Positions 46,294 through 58,031 of a stretch of DNA of 64,000 bases are shown here, piece by piece; position 1 is the stretch's first letter; each line of letters begins with the position of its first letter. This DNA is from Ailurus styani. Lineage: Eukaryota > Chordata > Mammalia > Carnivora > Ailuridae. The stretch is from contig LNAC01000065.1 in the NCBI GenBank assembly GCA_002007465.1, positions 5,528,623 through 5,592,622 of the forward strand, written 5' to 3'. Position numbers and translations under genes: made by a program. The notes under the pieces were generated by a model. That model saw nothing but the letters and a program-made list of their open reading frames with translations. It ran no database searches and was not told the DNA's origin.

Positions 46294-46832
46294 TTCAAAG
46301 GTTACTGCCTGTGTTCTCTTCTAGGATTTTGATAGATTCCTGCCTCACATTGAGGTCTTTCATCCATTTCCAGTTTATCTTTGTGTTTGGTGTAGGAGAA
46401 TGGTCAAGTTTCATTCTTCTATCCCTAGCTGTCCAGTTTTCCCAACACCATTTATTGAAGAGACTTTTTTTGATACAATGTTCAGTGATTCGTTAGTTGA
46501 GTATCATACCTAGTGCTCATCACATCATGTGCTCTCCTTAATGCCCATCACCTGGTTACACTATCTCCCAAACCCCTCCCTCCTGCAACCCTCAGTTTGT
46601 TTCCAGAGTCACAAGTCTCTCATGGTTTGTCTCCCTGTCTGATTTCTTTCCATTCGGTTTTTCCTCCCCTCCCCTATTGTCCTCTGCACTTGATTCCTTA
46701 TATTCCCCATATGAGTGAAACCGTATGATAATTGTCTTTCTCTGACTGACTTATTTCACTTACATACAACCCACCAGTTCCATCCATGTCTATGCAAATG
46801 GTAAGTATTCATCCTTTCTGAAGAGTAGCATT
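46294..46832 (-). mobile_element. Rearranged antisense LINE-1
   Basis: The left part (46294-46468) is antisense ORF2 ('ccagttttcccaacaccatt' and neighbours). The right part (46469-46832) is antisense 3' UTR and ORF2 C-terminus. In one antisense L1 the 3' UTR should lie to the left of this ORF2 part, so the order is wrong for a single simple copy. Confidence 0.85.
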
Positions 46833-46857
46833 TTTTTAGTGTTTTATGGGAATCAAA

Positions 46858-47064
46858 ATTTTTAAAAGATTTTATTTATTTATTTGACAGAGAGAGAGAG
46901 ATCACAAGTAGGCAGAGAAGCAGGCAGAGAGGCAGGCAGAGAGAGAGGGAGAAGCAGGCCGTCTGCTGAGCATAGAGCCTGATGTGGGGCTCGATCCCAG
47001 GACCCTGGGATCATGACCTGAGCCGAAGGCAGAGGCTTAACCCACTGAGCCACCCAGGTGCCCC
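46858..47064 (-). mobile_element. Can-SINE, antisense, with target-site duplication
   Basis: Contains the repeated GGCAGAGA module and ends 'gagccacccaggtgcccc'. gggaatcaaa (46848-46857) and aggaatcaaa (47065-47074) flank it. Confidence 0.95.
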
Positions 47065-47074
47065 AGGAATCAAA

Positions 47075-47590
47075 TGCTTTATGTCAGGTTCTTTTCCATC
47101 TATCCAAATTTATCCTGAAATATAATTTTATGTTTTGAAGGTAAAACTCCCTAAATGTACTGAAGACATCTATGTTTTCTTAAGCATAATTTAGTACTTT
47201 CTTGATGGCTTAGGAGAAAGATTTTCAATTATAGCACTGTTTATTTGGAGAGACTGGAAAAATTCAACCTTTTTATTTACTATAAGAAAATTGGGGCTGG
47301 TGATAGAGATGGACCACACACCTAGTGAGTGGCAGAGATGGTGTTGAATGCAGACTTCCAAACTCCTGGCCCAATTCTCTGTTAAGTAGTCCATGCTGTT
47401 TTCCCTGAGTGTATTTTGATGACTCAGGTCACCAGAAGTCTGAAAACAAGTTCTGAGAATGCAAAGAGATAAGCTGGTAACCCCTATGTGTACTATTCTC
47501 CAAATAGCTGGCTGCTGACCCTTGGTGCCAGAGAGAAGACTTCTAGGTCTTCATAAAGGAGAAACATGATTTAGCAAAGAACCCATGAGT
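47075..47590. other. Intronic unique sequence
   Basis: No exon or repeat is recognised. Confidence 0.4.
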
Positions 47591-47594
47591 GTTG

Positions 47595-47845
47595 GACTTA
47601 ACTAGAAGTGGGTTCAAATTCTGTCTTTGCCACTGTTAGTCAAATGACCTCAGGCAGGTCACATAACCTCAACCTAAGTTCATGTTCTCATCTATAGAAT
47701 GGAGATTACAACAATTATGTCACTGAGTTGAGATGAGGTTTAACTGGTAATTGTATGTATGGAAAGTACATGATATAAACCAGTAATAGTCATGTCAGCA
47801 TTGCCAGTAGTAGTAGTAATCATAGTAACTAATAATAACCGCTAA
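47595..47845 (+). repeat. MIR SINE, sense
   Basis: 'gtgggttcaaattctgtctt', 'tcaaatgacctcaggcaggt' and 'tagaatggagattacaacaa' are in MIR order. Confidence 0.8.
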
Positions 47846-47889
47846 CCTTTATTGAATACCTACAATGTGTCAGAATTTCCCCCTTGTTT

Positions 47890-47968
47890 TGTCTTTCTAT
47901 TTCTTTCATTCTTCCTTTTTCTTCTTTTCTTCCTTTCATTCTTTCTTCCTTCCTTCCTTCCTTGACCA
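47890..47968. repeat. Pyrimidine tract ending in (TTCC)n
   Basis: Irregular CTTT/TTCT words become five TTCC units at about 47945-47964. Confidence 0.9.
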
Positions 47969-47969
47969 T

Positions 47970-49110
47970 TCCTGATCTTCTTACCTGAGTACATAAACTG
48001 GAAGATATTAGGGAAGGGTTAGTTTTTTGAGGTTATACCCTTCAGAAGGGACAAAATCCTCACAACTGAGTGGCAATTTGTTTTAAAAGAGGAAATTAGA
48101 AAATTAAAACTACTCTGAAAACAAACACTCCTCAGGATTTCAAACATTTAGCCTATAGACCTTGAGGACATTAAAAAATCCATTATTGTGGAAGTCTTTG
48201 CTCATGCTCTATTGGGTTAGCACAGAGGATTTGAGTGTGCCTTGAGGACTACATGAGGTGTTTTATCTTAACAAAATTATGGGAATATGTAGTCTTTAAA
48301 GTAAATTTTTTTCTGGTAGTATGTGATGAATAACTTGATTTCTCATTGACAAAAGGCTTCTGGGGGGCAGTAGGCATAGGCAAAAACAACAACAAATCCC
48401 AAAAAACCTTTATTGGAAATGATATAGAAGAAAACACAAGAACATTAGATCATGCAGGGTTGCCAGTCACAAGGGGAAACATATTTCATTTCCAATAGAT
48501 TTTGATGAGGAAGTTTGGTGGAGTTGCAGCATTCCACAATTACTCTATTTCAAACTTAGCTGAAGATGTTCCATATCACTTTTAGTTCTATTAAAAGGTT
48601 GATTTTACACCTACAGAAGAATGAGCTTCCCATTAGATTTCACCCAGGTTTTCAATGTGAAAATGACACCATCTTTGCCCAGGTATATGTGACAGAGATG
48701 GTTAGCTTACCCTTAATCTCTTTTATGTTGTCCCTTATCAGTTATGACAACTTTCACTTAATGATGCTTTTCTAGAAGCAATAGTTTGGATTTTTTGTAT
48801 TCCTGATTTGCCATAATGAAGTAGTAAGGTCTTTTCACAAATGGGTCTTCTTGTTCTTGGTATTATGAATTGTGTTCAACTCATCGTCAGAGATTGGTAA
48901 AGGGGGCTGCAAGCAGAGAAAGAAATCATGTGAGGTTGAGGTGGGAACAGTCCATGAAATGGTTTCTCCCTCATAATTTTTCATTCCTGATTATCAGCAC
49001 CAAAAAGTCCTATACACGTGTTGGTGAGCCTAGTCATTGTGTGGTTTCACTAAACAGAGGAGGACAACTATCTGCCTACAGTTCATAATTGAGGCAGAAA
49101 ATGAGGAGTT
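47970..49110. other. Intronic unique sequence
   Basis: A piece at 48615-48680 has an 'ag' before and 'cag|gtatat' after it, but its translation shows no cadherin motif, so I do not call an exon. Confidence 0.4.
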
Positions 49111-49119
49111 GTATCACAT

Positions 49120-49320
49120 ATCTAATCACTATACATATGCTGTGTAATGAAACCCCCAAAATTAGAGTAATACAACAACAAACATTTATTTAGCACATAC
49201 ATCTGAGAGTTCACTGATTGCTCAAAATCACTTTTGCTGGTCTAGCCTGGCTTCAGTTGGGGGTGACAATGATTTGGCTCCTTCCAACAGGTTAGTCTAA
49301 GCATGTTCTCAGGGCAGGTG
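49120..49320 (+). repeat. Ancient interspersed repeat, same family as 6285
   Basis: 'gtgtaatgaaacccccaaaa' and 'aacatttatttagcacatac' followed by a 'gctggtctagcctggcttca' phrase recall the element at 6285-6600. The family was not resolved. Confidence 0.45.
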
Positions 49321-49561
49321 GGGGTACAGAAGGAAGGCGAGGGTAATCACACAAATGTTTTCCAGGCCTGTTTGTGTCCGGTTTGCCAATATGCCATTGG
49401 ACAAAGCAAGTCATATGGAAAGACATTTAGGTTCAGGGCAAAGAACATGGACATGGGAAGAAGTATGGAATTTGGGCTCATTACTGAAATCAATCTACCA
49501 TACCTATCTTCCTTCTAAAAGATTGAGGGGACTACTCCCTGAAATTATAGCAAAGTCATTA

Positions 49562-49741
49562 AAAAAATACAGGCTGTAGATTCAGCAGACACAGATTTGA
49601 ATCCCAACTCCACCATTACTAGCTCTGTGACCTTGGGCATGTTGCCTAACACTACTGGACTGTAGATTCCTTATCTGTGAAATGCGGACAGTAATAGTAT
49701 ATATAAGGTGGTTGAGAAGATTCAATGAGATAATGTGTATA
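49562..49741 (+). repeat. MIR SINE, sense
   Basis: 'agctctgtgaccttgggcat', 'gattccttatctgtgaaatg' and 'gattcaatgagataatgtgt' are clear. Confidence 0.9.
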
Positions 49742-49743
49742 AA

Positions 49744-49995
49744 TAATAGCTAATTCTTATATAGTGTTCACTGTGTATTGGGCACTATTCTATGTGCTTT
49801 ATATTTTAACTCATCCAATCCTCATAAGTCTATATGATAGATATGCTATTAGTCCTACTTTGTAGATAAAGAATATGAGGCCCATGGAGGTTATAGAATT
49901 TTCCATTGAGTTACAGCTAATGAGTGGCAGAGCTCAAAAGTGGAACCTAGGTAGTTTGGTTTCAGAGTCCATGTTGTGAACTATTATCTGATGCT
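49744..49995 (-). repeat. MIR SINE, antisense, facing the preceding MIR
   Basis: 'aatagctaattcttatatag', 'actcatccaatcctcataag' and 'ccatgttgtgaactattatc' are the reverse complement of MIR. With the sense MIR just before it, it forms a diverged inverted repeat. Confidence 0.9.
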
Positions 49996-50300
49996 AATCT
50001 TATCATGATGTCTGGTAGGAAATAAACATGCAAAACATGTAAGACAGTTATTATAAAGTTATTGTTAATGCATATCACTTGACTAATGCTATGTCATTTA
50101 GAGGGAAGAAAACTGTCTGTAAACCTGCCTTCCATCATGTAAAGTTGGGCTTTTCAAACACATTTCATATGCTAATGAATTCAGATGATCCCTTCAAAAA
50201 ACTGTAATACTATTTGGAAGGCAAAGACATGGTAAACCTATTAAAGTAGTGTAGCTGCATGACAAGAATGAAACTTAATGCATGTTTTTGGCAGTTTTCT

Positions 50301-50493
50301 TTTTTTTAAGATTTTATTTATTTCTATGACATAGAGAGATTACAAGTAGGCAGAGAGGCAGGCAGAGAGAGAGGAGGAAGCAGGCTCCCTGCCAAGCAGA
50401 GAGCCTGATGTGGGACTCTGATCCCAGGACCCTGAGATCATGACCTGAGCTGAAGGCAGAGGCTTTAACCCACTGAGCCACCCAGGTGCCCTA
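50301..50493 (-). mobile_element. Can-SINE, antisense, inserted at a splice acceptor
   Basis: The copy runs from 'ttttttaagattttatttat' to 'gagccacccaggtgcc'. Its perfect 13-bp duplication, ttggcagttttct, is at 50288-50300 and 50494-50506. This word contains the 3' splice site 'ggcag|tttt' of the following cadherin exon, so the acceptor now exists twice. Confidence 0.95.
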
Positions 50494-50500
50494 TTGGCAG

Positions 50501-50733
50501 TTTTCTACAAAGTTGGAAGGGTGACTGCCATTGATGAAGACTACCCACCAAACTGTGTGACATGCAAAATAACCAGTGGAGACATCCAGTTTATACAAAG
50601 GTTCTGGATTCACCCTCTCTCTGGAAAGACTGAACTCACCATACAGCCAGACTATGAGACCCTGATGCAATATAACCTCACCATGGAAAGTGTGGACTGT
50701 GACAGATTTTATCCTCACATGGCAATGACCACA
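50501..50733 (+). CDS. Cadherin-repeat exon
   Basis: The exon follows 'ttggcag' and ends at 'acc aca|gtaaat'. Its translation has cadherin landmarks in order: VGRVTAIDEDYPPN (calcium-binding Ala-x-Asp-type strand), RFWIHPLSGKTELTIQ (Phe-x-Ile-x-Pro-x-x-Gly strand), PDYETLMQYNLTM (Asp-Tyr-Glu motif) and a final MAMTT. About 77 residues are present, close to the distal part of one repeat. Incoming phase is 1 and outgoing phase 0; the latter matches the 55058 exon exactly. No internal stop is present. Immediately upstream lies the antisense SINE that separates the native acceptor region from the exon. Confidence 0.8.
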
Positions 50734-50904
50734 GTAAATAGAGAGCCCTGGGTTTTGATATATTATATATATTACAGATGATTTATTAAGTTCTAATTTA
50801 TCACAATTGAGATGGTCAAACAATGACAATGTGAAATGGCCATATAATAACAATTCTCATGAGATTAAAAAATATATAATAGTAAATATATGTAAATATA
50901 TATA

Positions 50905-51090
50905 ATAATAACAAATATGCATCTACCACTTACCATGTTCCTGTTTTAAGTACATTTTATATATTGATGTACTTCATCTTCACCTTAAATCTTCAAGGTA
51001 TGCAATATTGTTGTCATTTCCATTAGACAGATGATGAAATTAAGGCACAGAGTTTAGGGTTTGTAGAACCAGACTCAAACCCAGGCTACC
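50905..51090 (-). repeat. MIR SINE, antisense, diverged
   Basis: 'atctaccacttaccatgttc' and 'agatgatgaaattaaggcac' are reverse-complement MIR landmarks. Confidence 0.65.
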
Positions 51091-51739
51091 TCTCCCTGGG
51101 AGGTAATGTTTCCAAAGAAGGTGATATTAACCAAGGTAGACCCTTTCGGCATCATAATGGGGAAAAGTGTGGTCCTATACATTATTTTAGCAATATCAAA
51201 GGACTCTTGAAGGAAATCAGAGTGACCGGTGCTGTAATGATGATGTGGTTTGTGTTATTAATGATGATAAGATTTTGTCGTTGGTGTAGAGTCAGAAGTA
51301 GGATTGAAGAATTGTAAGGTCCCCATATAGCCTGATGACTCACTGTACATTTCCTGTGACTGTACAGAGCTCCTGGCTTGCTGCTTATGTGGTGATTAGG
51401 TTTCCTGAGTGTGTCATTGTGAGGCAAACACCAGACCCATTCACATCAACAGAATGACTTTCACAGGGACTGAACTACAGTCATGTGGACAGAATTATGC
51501 AGCTTTGTTGTCATAGGAAGATACCTCTGAGAGTGATCTTTATACCTATGTACCTAGGGCAGTTTTTCTTGTAGACATTTATGAACTCCCAAAATTGTGT
51601 AGAATGACACCACTTGTAATTATTATTCACTTATTACAAGTAAGAGGGGGAAAGCACATAATAAAAAAAACTTCAAGTGACTCTGTTCTTACAAAAAGAA
51701 TTTGTGATTAATCTAAAGATAAAGCAGGAACTTTCTCAT
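51091..51739. other. Intronic unique sequence
   Basis: No exon or repeat is recognised. Confidence 0.4.
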
Positions 51740-51749
51740 TCCCTCTTTT

Positions 51750-51980
51750 TTTTTAAATAAAGAATTTATTTATATGTTTGAGAGAAAGAGAGAAACAGAG
51801 AGAGCCCGCACAAGTGCACAAGGCAGGGGAGGGGCAGAAAGAGAGGGAGAGGCAGAGAATCTCAAACAAGTTCTGCACTGAGTGTGGAGCCTGGCACGGG
51901 CCTGGATCTCACAACCCATGAGATCATGACCTGTGCTGAAATCAGGAGTCAGATGCTTAAACGACTGAGCCAGGGGCCCC
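51750..51980 (-). mobile_element. Can-SINE, antisense, older copy
   Basis: Starts T-rich with 'aaagaatttatttatatgtt' and ends 'gactgagccaggggcccc'. Confidence 0.9.
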
Positions 51981-52229
51981 TCCCCTCTTTCTTTTAATAA
52001 ATATTTACTAGGTGTTTACTCTGTACACATCTTGGCTTACAAAGAAATGTAATACAGCATATATGCCTTTAGGGAGCTTAAAATTTTTAACATGTGAAAA
52101 GTTAAACAGCCATATAGCAAGTAAATTGATACAGGTACATGTGACTTTCAAGTTCAGAAAAGGGAGAGAGCTCTTTAGACCCCAAAGTTGGGAATCCATC
52201 ATCATAGTCATCACCAAAATCATCATCGC

Positions 52230-52440
52230 CCACCCTCTGAGAACCTAATAAAGGCCAAGTACTGTGATAGCTCATTTAACCTCCAAGGCCGTCCCATGAG
52301 GTTGTTACTGATATTGCCTTCTACAGGTAGAAGAATTTCATTTCCAAGGCTTAGAAGTTAAGTGGCATATTTGAGTTTACCCAGCTAGAAGAGGTGGAAG
52401 GATTAACTCTGTGCACTTAATCGGTATCATATACCCTAAA
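52230..52440 (-). repeat. MIR SINE, antisense, diverged
   Basis: 'tgatagctcatttaacctcc' and 'cccatgaggttgttactgat' are reverse-complement MIR landmarks. Confidence 0.7.
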
Positions 52441-52494
52441 TTATGTCACTAATCCATCAGCAAATCCTGTTGACTCTACTTTCAAAATATATCT

Positions 52495-52660
52495 AGGGCA
52501 CCTGGGTGGCTCAGTCAGTGAAGTATCTGCCTTTGGCTCAGGTCATGATCTCATGATCCTGGGATCGAGCCCCATATTGGGCTCTCTGCTCAGTGAGTCT
52601 GTTGCTCTCTCTATCTCCCTCTCTCTCTGTCTCTCTCAAATAAATAAATAAAAAATCTTA
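52495..52660 (+). mobile_element. Can-SINE, sense
   Basis: Head 'gggcacctgggtggctcagt', tail 'tcaaataaataaataaaaaa', followed by a (TA)n tract. Confidence 0.93.
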
Positions 52661-52752
52661 ATATATATATATATTATAAAATAATAATAAATCTTAAAAA
52701 TATTAATGTATTTTATATATTAAATATATATATATACATATATATATATCCT
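52661..52752. repeat. (TA)n-rich tract
   Basis: Alternating TATATA and ATTA words grew from the SINE tail. Confidence 0.92.
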
Positions 52753-52759
52753 AAATGCT

Positions 52760-53818
52760 TCCACTCTTCATTCATCCACAGCGAACACACTGGTTATGCC
52801 TCCAGCATCCCATCGCAAAGGTCTTACCAGGTCTAGTGCAGCAACCTCCTAACTAGAATCTCCCCCTTTCACTTGTGCCCTTTATGGTCTACTCTTCACA
52901 CAGTGAATAGAGTGATCCTCTCAAAGAGATAAGTCAGCCTCTTCCTCAAAGCTCTCCAGTGACTTCCCATCCCACTTACCACACGCTCCAGTGCCATTGC
53001 GAAGGTCTGCGGGGCCCTGTGTGATCTATACCCTGGCTCCCTCTTCTCGTCAAGATCCTAGTTCTCTCTCTTTCTTACTTCAGTACAGCCACATGGACTC
53101 CCTGCTGTTTCTTCAACTCACTAAGAATATTTGCCCCCCAGAACCTCTGCCCAAGGCTATAATGCTTGTCCTCCAGAGAGCCACGTGACTTACAGTCTCC
53201 CTTTCATCATATTTCTGACTATAGGAAACCCACAAAACCCAAAACCCCAAAATCCATCTGTTGTGTGTGATGGTGAAATTTGGACGCAACCACTTGTTCA
53301 TCCTTAAGAGAGTAAGTAAAATACGGTAGATGAATACAGTGGAATACTGAGAATCAAGAAGAAATAGAAAACTAGTTCTGTACACAGCAACACGGAAAAA
53401 GCAAGAAAACAGGGTGCTGCATGAGAAAAGTAGCAAAGAGGAACACCCAAGAGAACAATATCTGCTATGAAAATCAAAATCCTATGACCGAACATCACAT
53501 ATTCTGCGAGGAAACATACTGGCTTAGGACATGGTTCAATATGGGGAAGGAGGAAGGAGATGGAAGGGAGTAAAAGAAGAAAGACCTTCTCTGAACAATC
53601 CATTAAAACAACTCCATCAGCTGCTCTCTATCTCCGTAGCCCTCAGAGTGCCAATTTGCATATGACATTGCATAATATATGTATTTGTTGAGTTATTTAT
53701 TGCTTTGTCTCCTCCTTTAGAAAATAAATTGCAATAGTGCAGGGACTCTGGTTTACTACTGTATCTTCTGTGTCTAGATCAGTGTTTAGCACAGAGCAAG
53801 TGTCAAATAAATACTCAA
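52760..53818 (+). mobile_element. L2 3' region, sense, interrupted
   Basis: 'ctctccagtgacttcccatc', 'ggccctgtgtgatctatacc' and, near the end, 'cagtgtttagcacagagcaa' with 'caaataaatactcaa' follow the L2 3' pattern. Between about 53200 and 53600 a degraded L1-like piece ('cagtggaatactgagaatca') interrupts it. Confidence 0.7.
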
Positions 53819-53826
53819 CGGGAAAG

Positions 53827-54017
53827 GGGTGCCTGGGTGGCTTAGTCACTTAAGCATCTGCCTTTGGCTTGGGTCATGATCCCAGGGTTCTGGGATGGAG
53901 CACTACGTCGGGTTCCCTGCTCAGCCAGGAGCCTGCTTCTCCCTCTCCCTCTGTGGCTCTCCCTGCTCTCTCACTCTCTCTCTCTCTGTCAAATAAATAA
54001 ATATAATCTTAAAAAAA
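53827..54017 (+). mobile_element. Can-SINE, sense
   Basis: Head 'ggtgcctgggtggcttagtc', tail 'caaataaataaatataatct' plus A-run. Confidence 0.94.
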
Positions 54018-55057
54018 ATATTCATTGGGATGAATATATCCTCCTAACAATCTCAGGAAAGGGAAGATTGAGATCTCCTTCTACAGATGAGGAAAATAAG
54101 GTTAAATCATTTGTACCCAACAGAGGATCTTGCAAGTGGAAGGCCTAAGGTTTTAGTAAAGATTTCATAGGATTCTAAGTCCTATGCTGTTTGGATTATA
54201 CCACCCATTCCCTAAAATCACATGAAAACCCCTTACATAATAAGCAGAACACATAGCTATAGTCAATCTATGGAAGTAGCATTAGAGAATGAATCATTTC
54301 CCAAGAATTTAGCTGCGTTGTTAAAACATTACAGAAAACATTTTAAAAAGCTAATACTTGCAAATATGAGCACCCCAGGGATTCTTCTACGAATGTTATT
54401 GAGGAAGCTGGTACTCATCTAAGAGGTGGGCAGATAACCTTTCTGGGCTGACTGGTATTCCATCACTGACATTTTAAAATTCTTGGTATTTTGATATTTT
54501 TCCATGTAGATCACAGATTCCTGGTTTATGATATTTTAATTAAGAAAAGGTTGATAGTAGCCCCTAATTAAGGTCAGAACATACACTGAAGTAATCATAT
54601 TGTTACTAAAAAAAGTACTGTGCTTGAGAGAATGGGGCAGAGGGGGCCCCTAAGTTACAAAAGCGGAAGCAAACTCAGGGTCTGTTCACCATTAAGTACA
54701 GATTTTTAAAGGGCTCAAGGGATTATGATTTTTACAGCCATCATTTTTTTCAGCTTTGCTTTTCTTACCATTTATGTAGTTTGTGGGCTTTCTGCTGTTC
54801 TTCTAATGAACCCGAAGTTCTCCCTAACGGCCACGCCGAATGTCACGGTTGACCCAGGAATAATAAGCCGACTGACTCATTCATTGATTGACAGTCAGAA
54901 CCCAGATCTGCAGGAACATTCCTTCAAACTCAAAACTCCAGACTTTTTATTTAATAATTCTAAATGATCTGTCTCTACCCAGATGCTTATTTCTGATTTT
55001 GTGTATAAATAGTCACATGACGTGGATGCGATGTTTCTTCTTCCTCATTGCTGACAG
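54018..55057. other. Intronic unique sequence
   Basis: The frame at 54725-54967 starts with a hydrophobic segment, but it has no cadherin motif and no fitting splice sites. Confidence 0.4.
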
Positions 55058-55229
55058 GTCGCTGTTGACACTGAAGACAAGAATGATGAAGTACCTGTCT
55101 GTGCACCCTCTCTGTATAAGGCAGTCATTTTTGACAATGTTGTTGCTGGCACAGACGTCAGTGGCTTCAAACTAAACTGCCATGACAGAGATTCACAGGA
55201 TTTTGAAATGTACTTTGAGATGGTTTCTG
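55058..55229 (+). CDS. Cadherin-repeat junction exon
   Basis: The exon follows the acceptor 'ttgctgacag' and ends at 'tctg|gtggat'. Translation begins VAVDTEDKNDEVPVCAPS, the classical calcium-linker signature (Asp-x-Asn-Asp-Glu-x-Pro) between two cadherin repeats. It continues with the first strands of the next repeat, including VAGTDVSGFKLNCHDRDSQ and a final MVSG. Incoming phase 0 fits the 50501 exon, and outgoing phase is 1. Reading past the donor hits TAA at once, as expected at an exon end. The exon that should complete this repeat was not found before 58032. Confidence 0.8.
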
Positions 55230-56215
55230 GTGGATAATTTTATTATTTCTTTTAATCATGAGTTTGTGTAAAACTGACATTAGTTATCCCCTCTTCAACA
55301 TGATATAATCTTAGAAGTAACTACTTTTGTAAAGGTTAAGCTATTTCCGTATCTATGGCATTAGGTAACCTGAAGGAGCTCTTTCCACTTCCACATGTCC
55401 AATCTCATTCCTCCTACAGTAGAGCTATCCGTGATTTCAATGGTGCTTGACAATCAGGAGTCTTTGTGCCCCACGGGAAACACTGAAGGTTAAGTTACAG
55501 GAATGAATTCTGCTGTCCACGGTACTGACTGGAAACTGCAGCCACCATTCCACATGATGCTAACAGATCCACTAGGATAGATGCTTTTGACTGTATTATT
55601 TTTGGATTGACATACATTCCTATCAACTTCAGTCATCATCTTGTGACATGTGGAAGAAATTTATTGGAGACTAAATCTGTGCCAGGACATGAGTACATGG
55701 TAGTGCATAAGTCAGATCTGGATTTTATATTCATGGGACTTTTTCACTACACTAGTAGTACTGTAAACAATTATAAAATTATTACATATGACAAGTTCTA
55801 TAATGGAAAACTTGGTGGAATCATAAGACAGTACAACAAGAAGTATCTAAAGTGTGGAGGTCAGAGCTGCTGTCATGTGTCTGAAAGAATGGGAGTGTGA
55901 TCAGTAAACACAGTGCCAATTAATTATAAAGACTAGTTCAATGTCTGCTTCTCTTGCTAGAGATAAGTTTCATGAGGGTGGAAACTATGTGTATCTTGTT
56001 CACATTACTGTCTCTTAGGGATTGACACTTGACTTGAAACTTAGTAGAGGCTTAGTAGATATTTGTGGTCTGACTAGCCCATTTGATACTGGTCTAGACT
56101 AAGCCAAAGGTGGGGATGAAATTGCTCTGAGTGTAAGATAAAGGAAGGAAACTCAATTAGGTAGAGTAGTTTAGTAAGAGTATGAAGTTTGCTGAAAATA
56201 TTTGGGGATCAGACA
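55230..56215. other. Intronic sequence with L2 trace
   Basis: An L2 3' piece, sense, is likely at 55960-56075 ('tttcatgagggtggaaacta', 'cttagtagaggcttagtaga'). The 97-codon frame at 55607-55900 has no domain. Confidence 0.4.
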
Positions 56216-56231
56216 CATGATCTTAACTTTT

Positions 56232-56427
56232 TTTTTTTAAGATTTTATTTATTTATTTCACAGAGGGAGAGAGATCACAAGGAGGCAGAGAGGCAGGCAG
56301 GCAGAGAGAGGGGGAAGCAGGCTCCCTGCTGAGCAGGGAGCCCGATGCGGGCCTCGATCCCAGGACCCTGAGATCATGACCTCAGCCGAAAGCAGAGGCT
56401 TTAACCCACTGAGCCACCCAGGCGCCC
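56232..56427 (-). mobile_element. Can-SINE, antisense, with target-site duplication
   Basis: tgatcttaactttt occurs at 56218-56231 and 56428-56441. The body has the GGCAGAGAGGCAGGCAG module and ends 'gagccacccaggcgccc'. Confidence 0.96.
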
Positions 56428-56441
56428 TGATCTTAACTTTT

Positions 56442-58031
56442 AAAACAATTTTTTTCCTAACCAACTGAATGCATTGCTTGTAATACATAATTTTAGTAAA
56501 TGTATTATGCTGCATTTATTTATTTTACTATTATTATAAGCCCTGTATAGATATAGCAATTCAGAGAACAATAGAAATTTTATATATTTACACATACTGT
56601 GTTTCCAATGCAATGTAAAATAGCTTGAAAAAACTTTCTAATGTATCTTAAAATACTTACAATTTTTGAATTATCCCTTTAAAGGAAATGAGAACCATCA
56701 TTGTAGATTTGACCCAACTAGAGGTTCAAATGCTCCAAAATTAATTGTGAAATTAATTTTAAAAATTAAATTAAATTCTAATTGTGAAGAATCCTTTTAA
56801 CTTTGAATCTCGGGCTGACCTGCAGCGGCAGTACCATCTTGTGGCAAACAACAGATAATAAGCCAGTAAGTCCAGACAGGCACTGTTATTATAGATATTT
56901 ATGTGAAGAGGGCCAACATGTCACCTCCTCCAACTGCCAGTTCTGAAGTAAAGTTATAGAATTTAATTTGGGTTTGGGTGTTGGGAATATTCTACAGTAA
57001 ATTCAAGTTTCATCTAGCAAGGCTGAAAGGCTACTCAGGGAAGGACCTTCATCCATACGCCTTCCCATTTGGGCACTACTCCATCCAGCCACCAGGACAC
57101 ATTTTGGAGTGTGTATCTGTGAGCATAAAGTGTATGGGTGAGAGAGAATTTGTGACAATTGCAGGTGGAGCATAGAGGACCTCCAGGCAACTGATTATAT
57201 CTAAAGTCCCACCAACCAGAAAGAGCCAGTAGTCAGTGAAGTCTATCAGTTAAAAATCTCCACAAATGGGTACTTTTCAACATTATTCTCTCAGGTCCCT
57301 GTTACTCACAGTAACGGGCACCTACCATATGCTGGACACTGTACTATATGTCTTATATTTGTCATCTCATCTAATCTTTGATCTAATCCTTTGAAGTTTA
57401 ACAGACTCTGGTATTTTGTTATTTCAAAAGTAGATATGCAAAACCTCTGAGGAACTCTAGAATGGCTTCTATGTCACCCAAGGATAAAGTCTGATCTATG
57501 GACTTTATGGTTAGCTTATTTTATTATCTTCTATCCTTTGAAATAGAGGCTTTTTTTTTTTTACAACATGGGTGATAAACCTTTTCACCAGAATATTTGA
57601 TTTTCAAGAACACACTGTTCTCTCAAGTTGCACAAAAGGGTCTATCCTGTGTAGAGCAGATAATAGAGGTGTATAAGCCTGAAAGAACCTCAGGTGACAC
57701 CTACTTCAACCCCTTGATTTTATAGATGACAAAGAGGAGGTCAAAGAAGAGAAATGGTTTTGTTCAAGTTCACAGAGTCGTCATTGCATACAATTCAAGT
57801 CTTCAGATCCTTAAATTGGTGGACTTAAATCAGTCCACCAAAATTAGTGACTTTTCTAGGCTCGGGTGTTCCTCAGTATCACCTGTGGTGTTTAAAAAAT
57901 CTGTACATCATGAGTCAATTCTCCACTGTCTGTCTAGGACCATGGCTCTATACTGAAGCCACTATGTGTAAACAGATGCTCTCTGAAAACATAAAATAAT
58001 GCTCTGCTTGCTTTGAAATAACATTTTCCAG
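56442..58031. other. Intronic sequence
   Basis: A MIR, antisense, is probable at 57310-57430 ('cacctaccatatgctggaca'). No exon completing the cadherin repeat was found. Confidence 0.4.

Noticed and set aside
48566..48775. Possible exon around 48615-48680 bounded by 'ag' and 'cag|gtatat'
   Set aside because: The translation has no cadherin landmark, and the acceptor lacks a convincing pyrimidine tract.
54725..54967. Frame with a hydrophobic N-terminal segment near the cadherin exons
   Set aside because: No cadherin motif and no splice sites of the phase needed to join 50501 or 55058, which already fit each other directly.
55607..55900. 97-codon frame between the cadherin exons
   Set aside because: No recognisable domain, and it does not complete the repeat begun at 55058.
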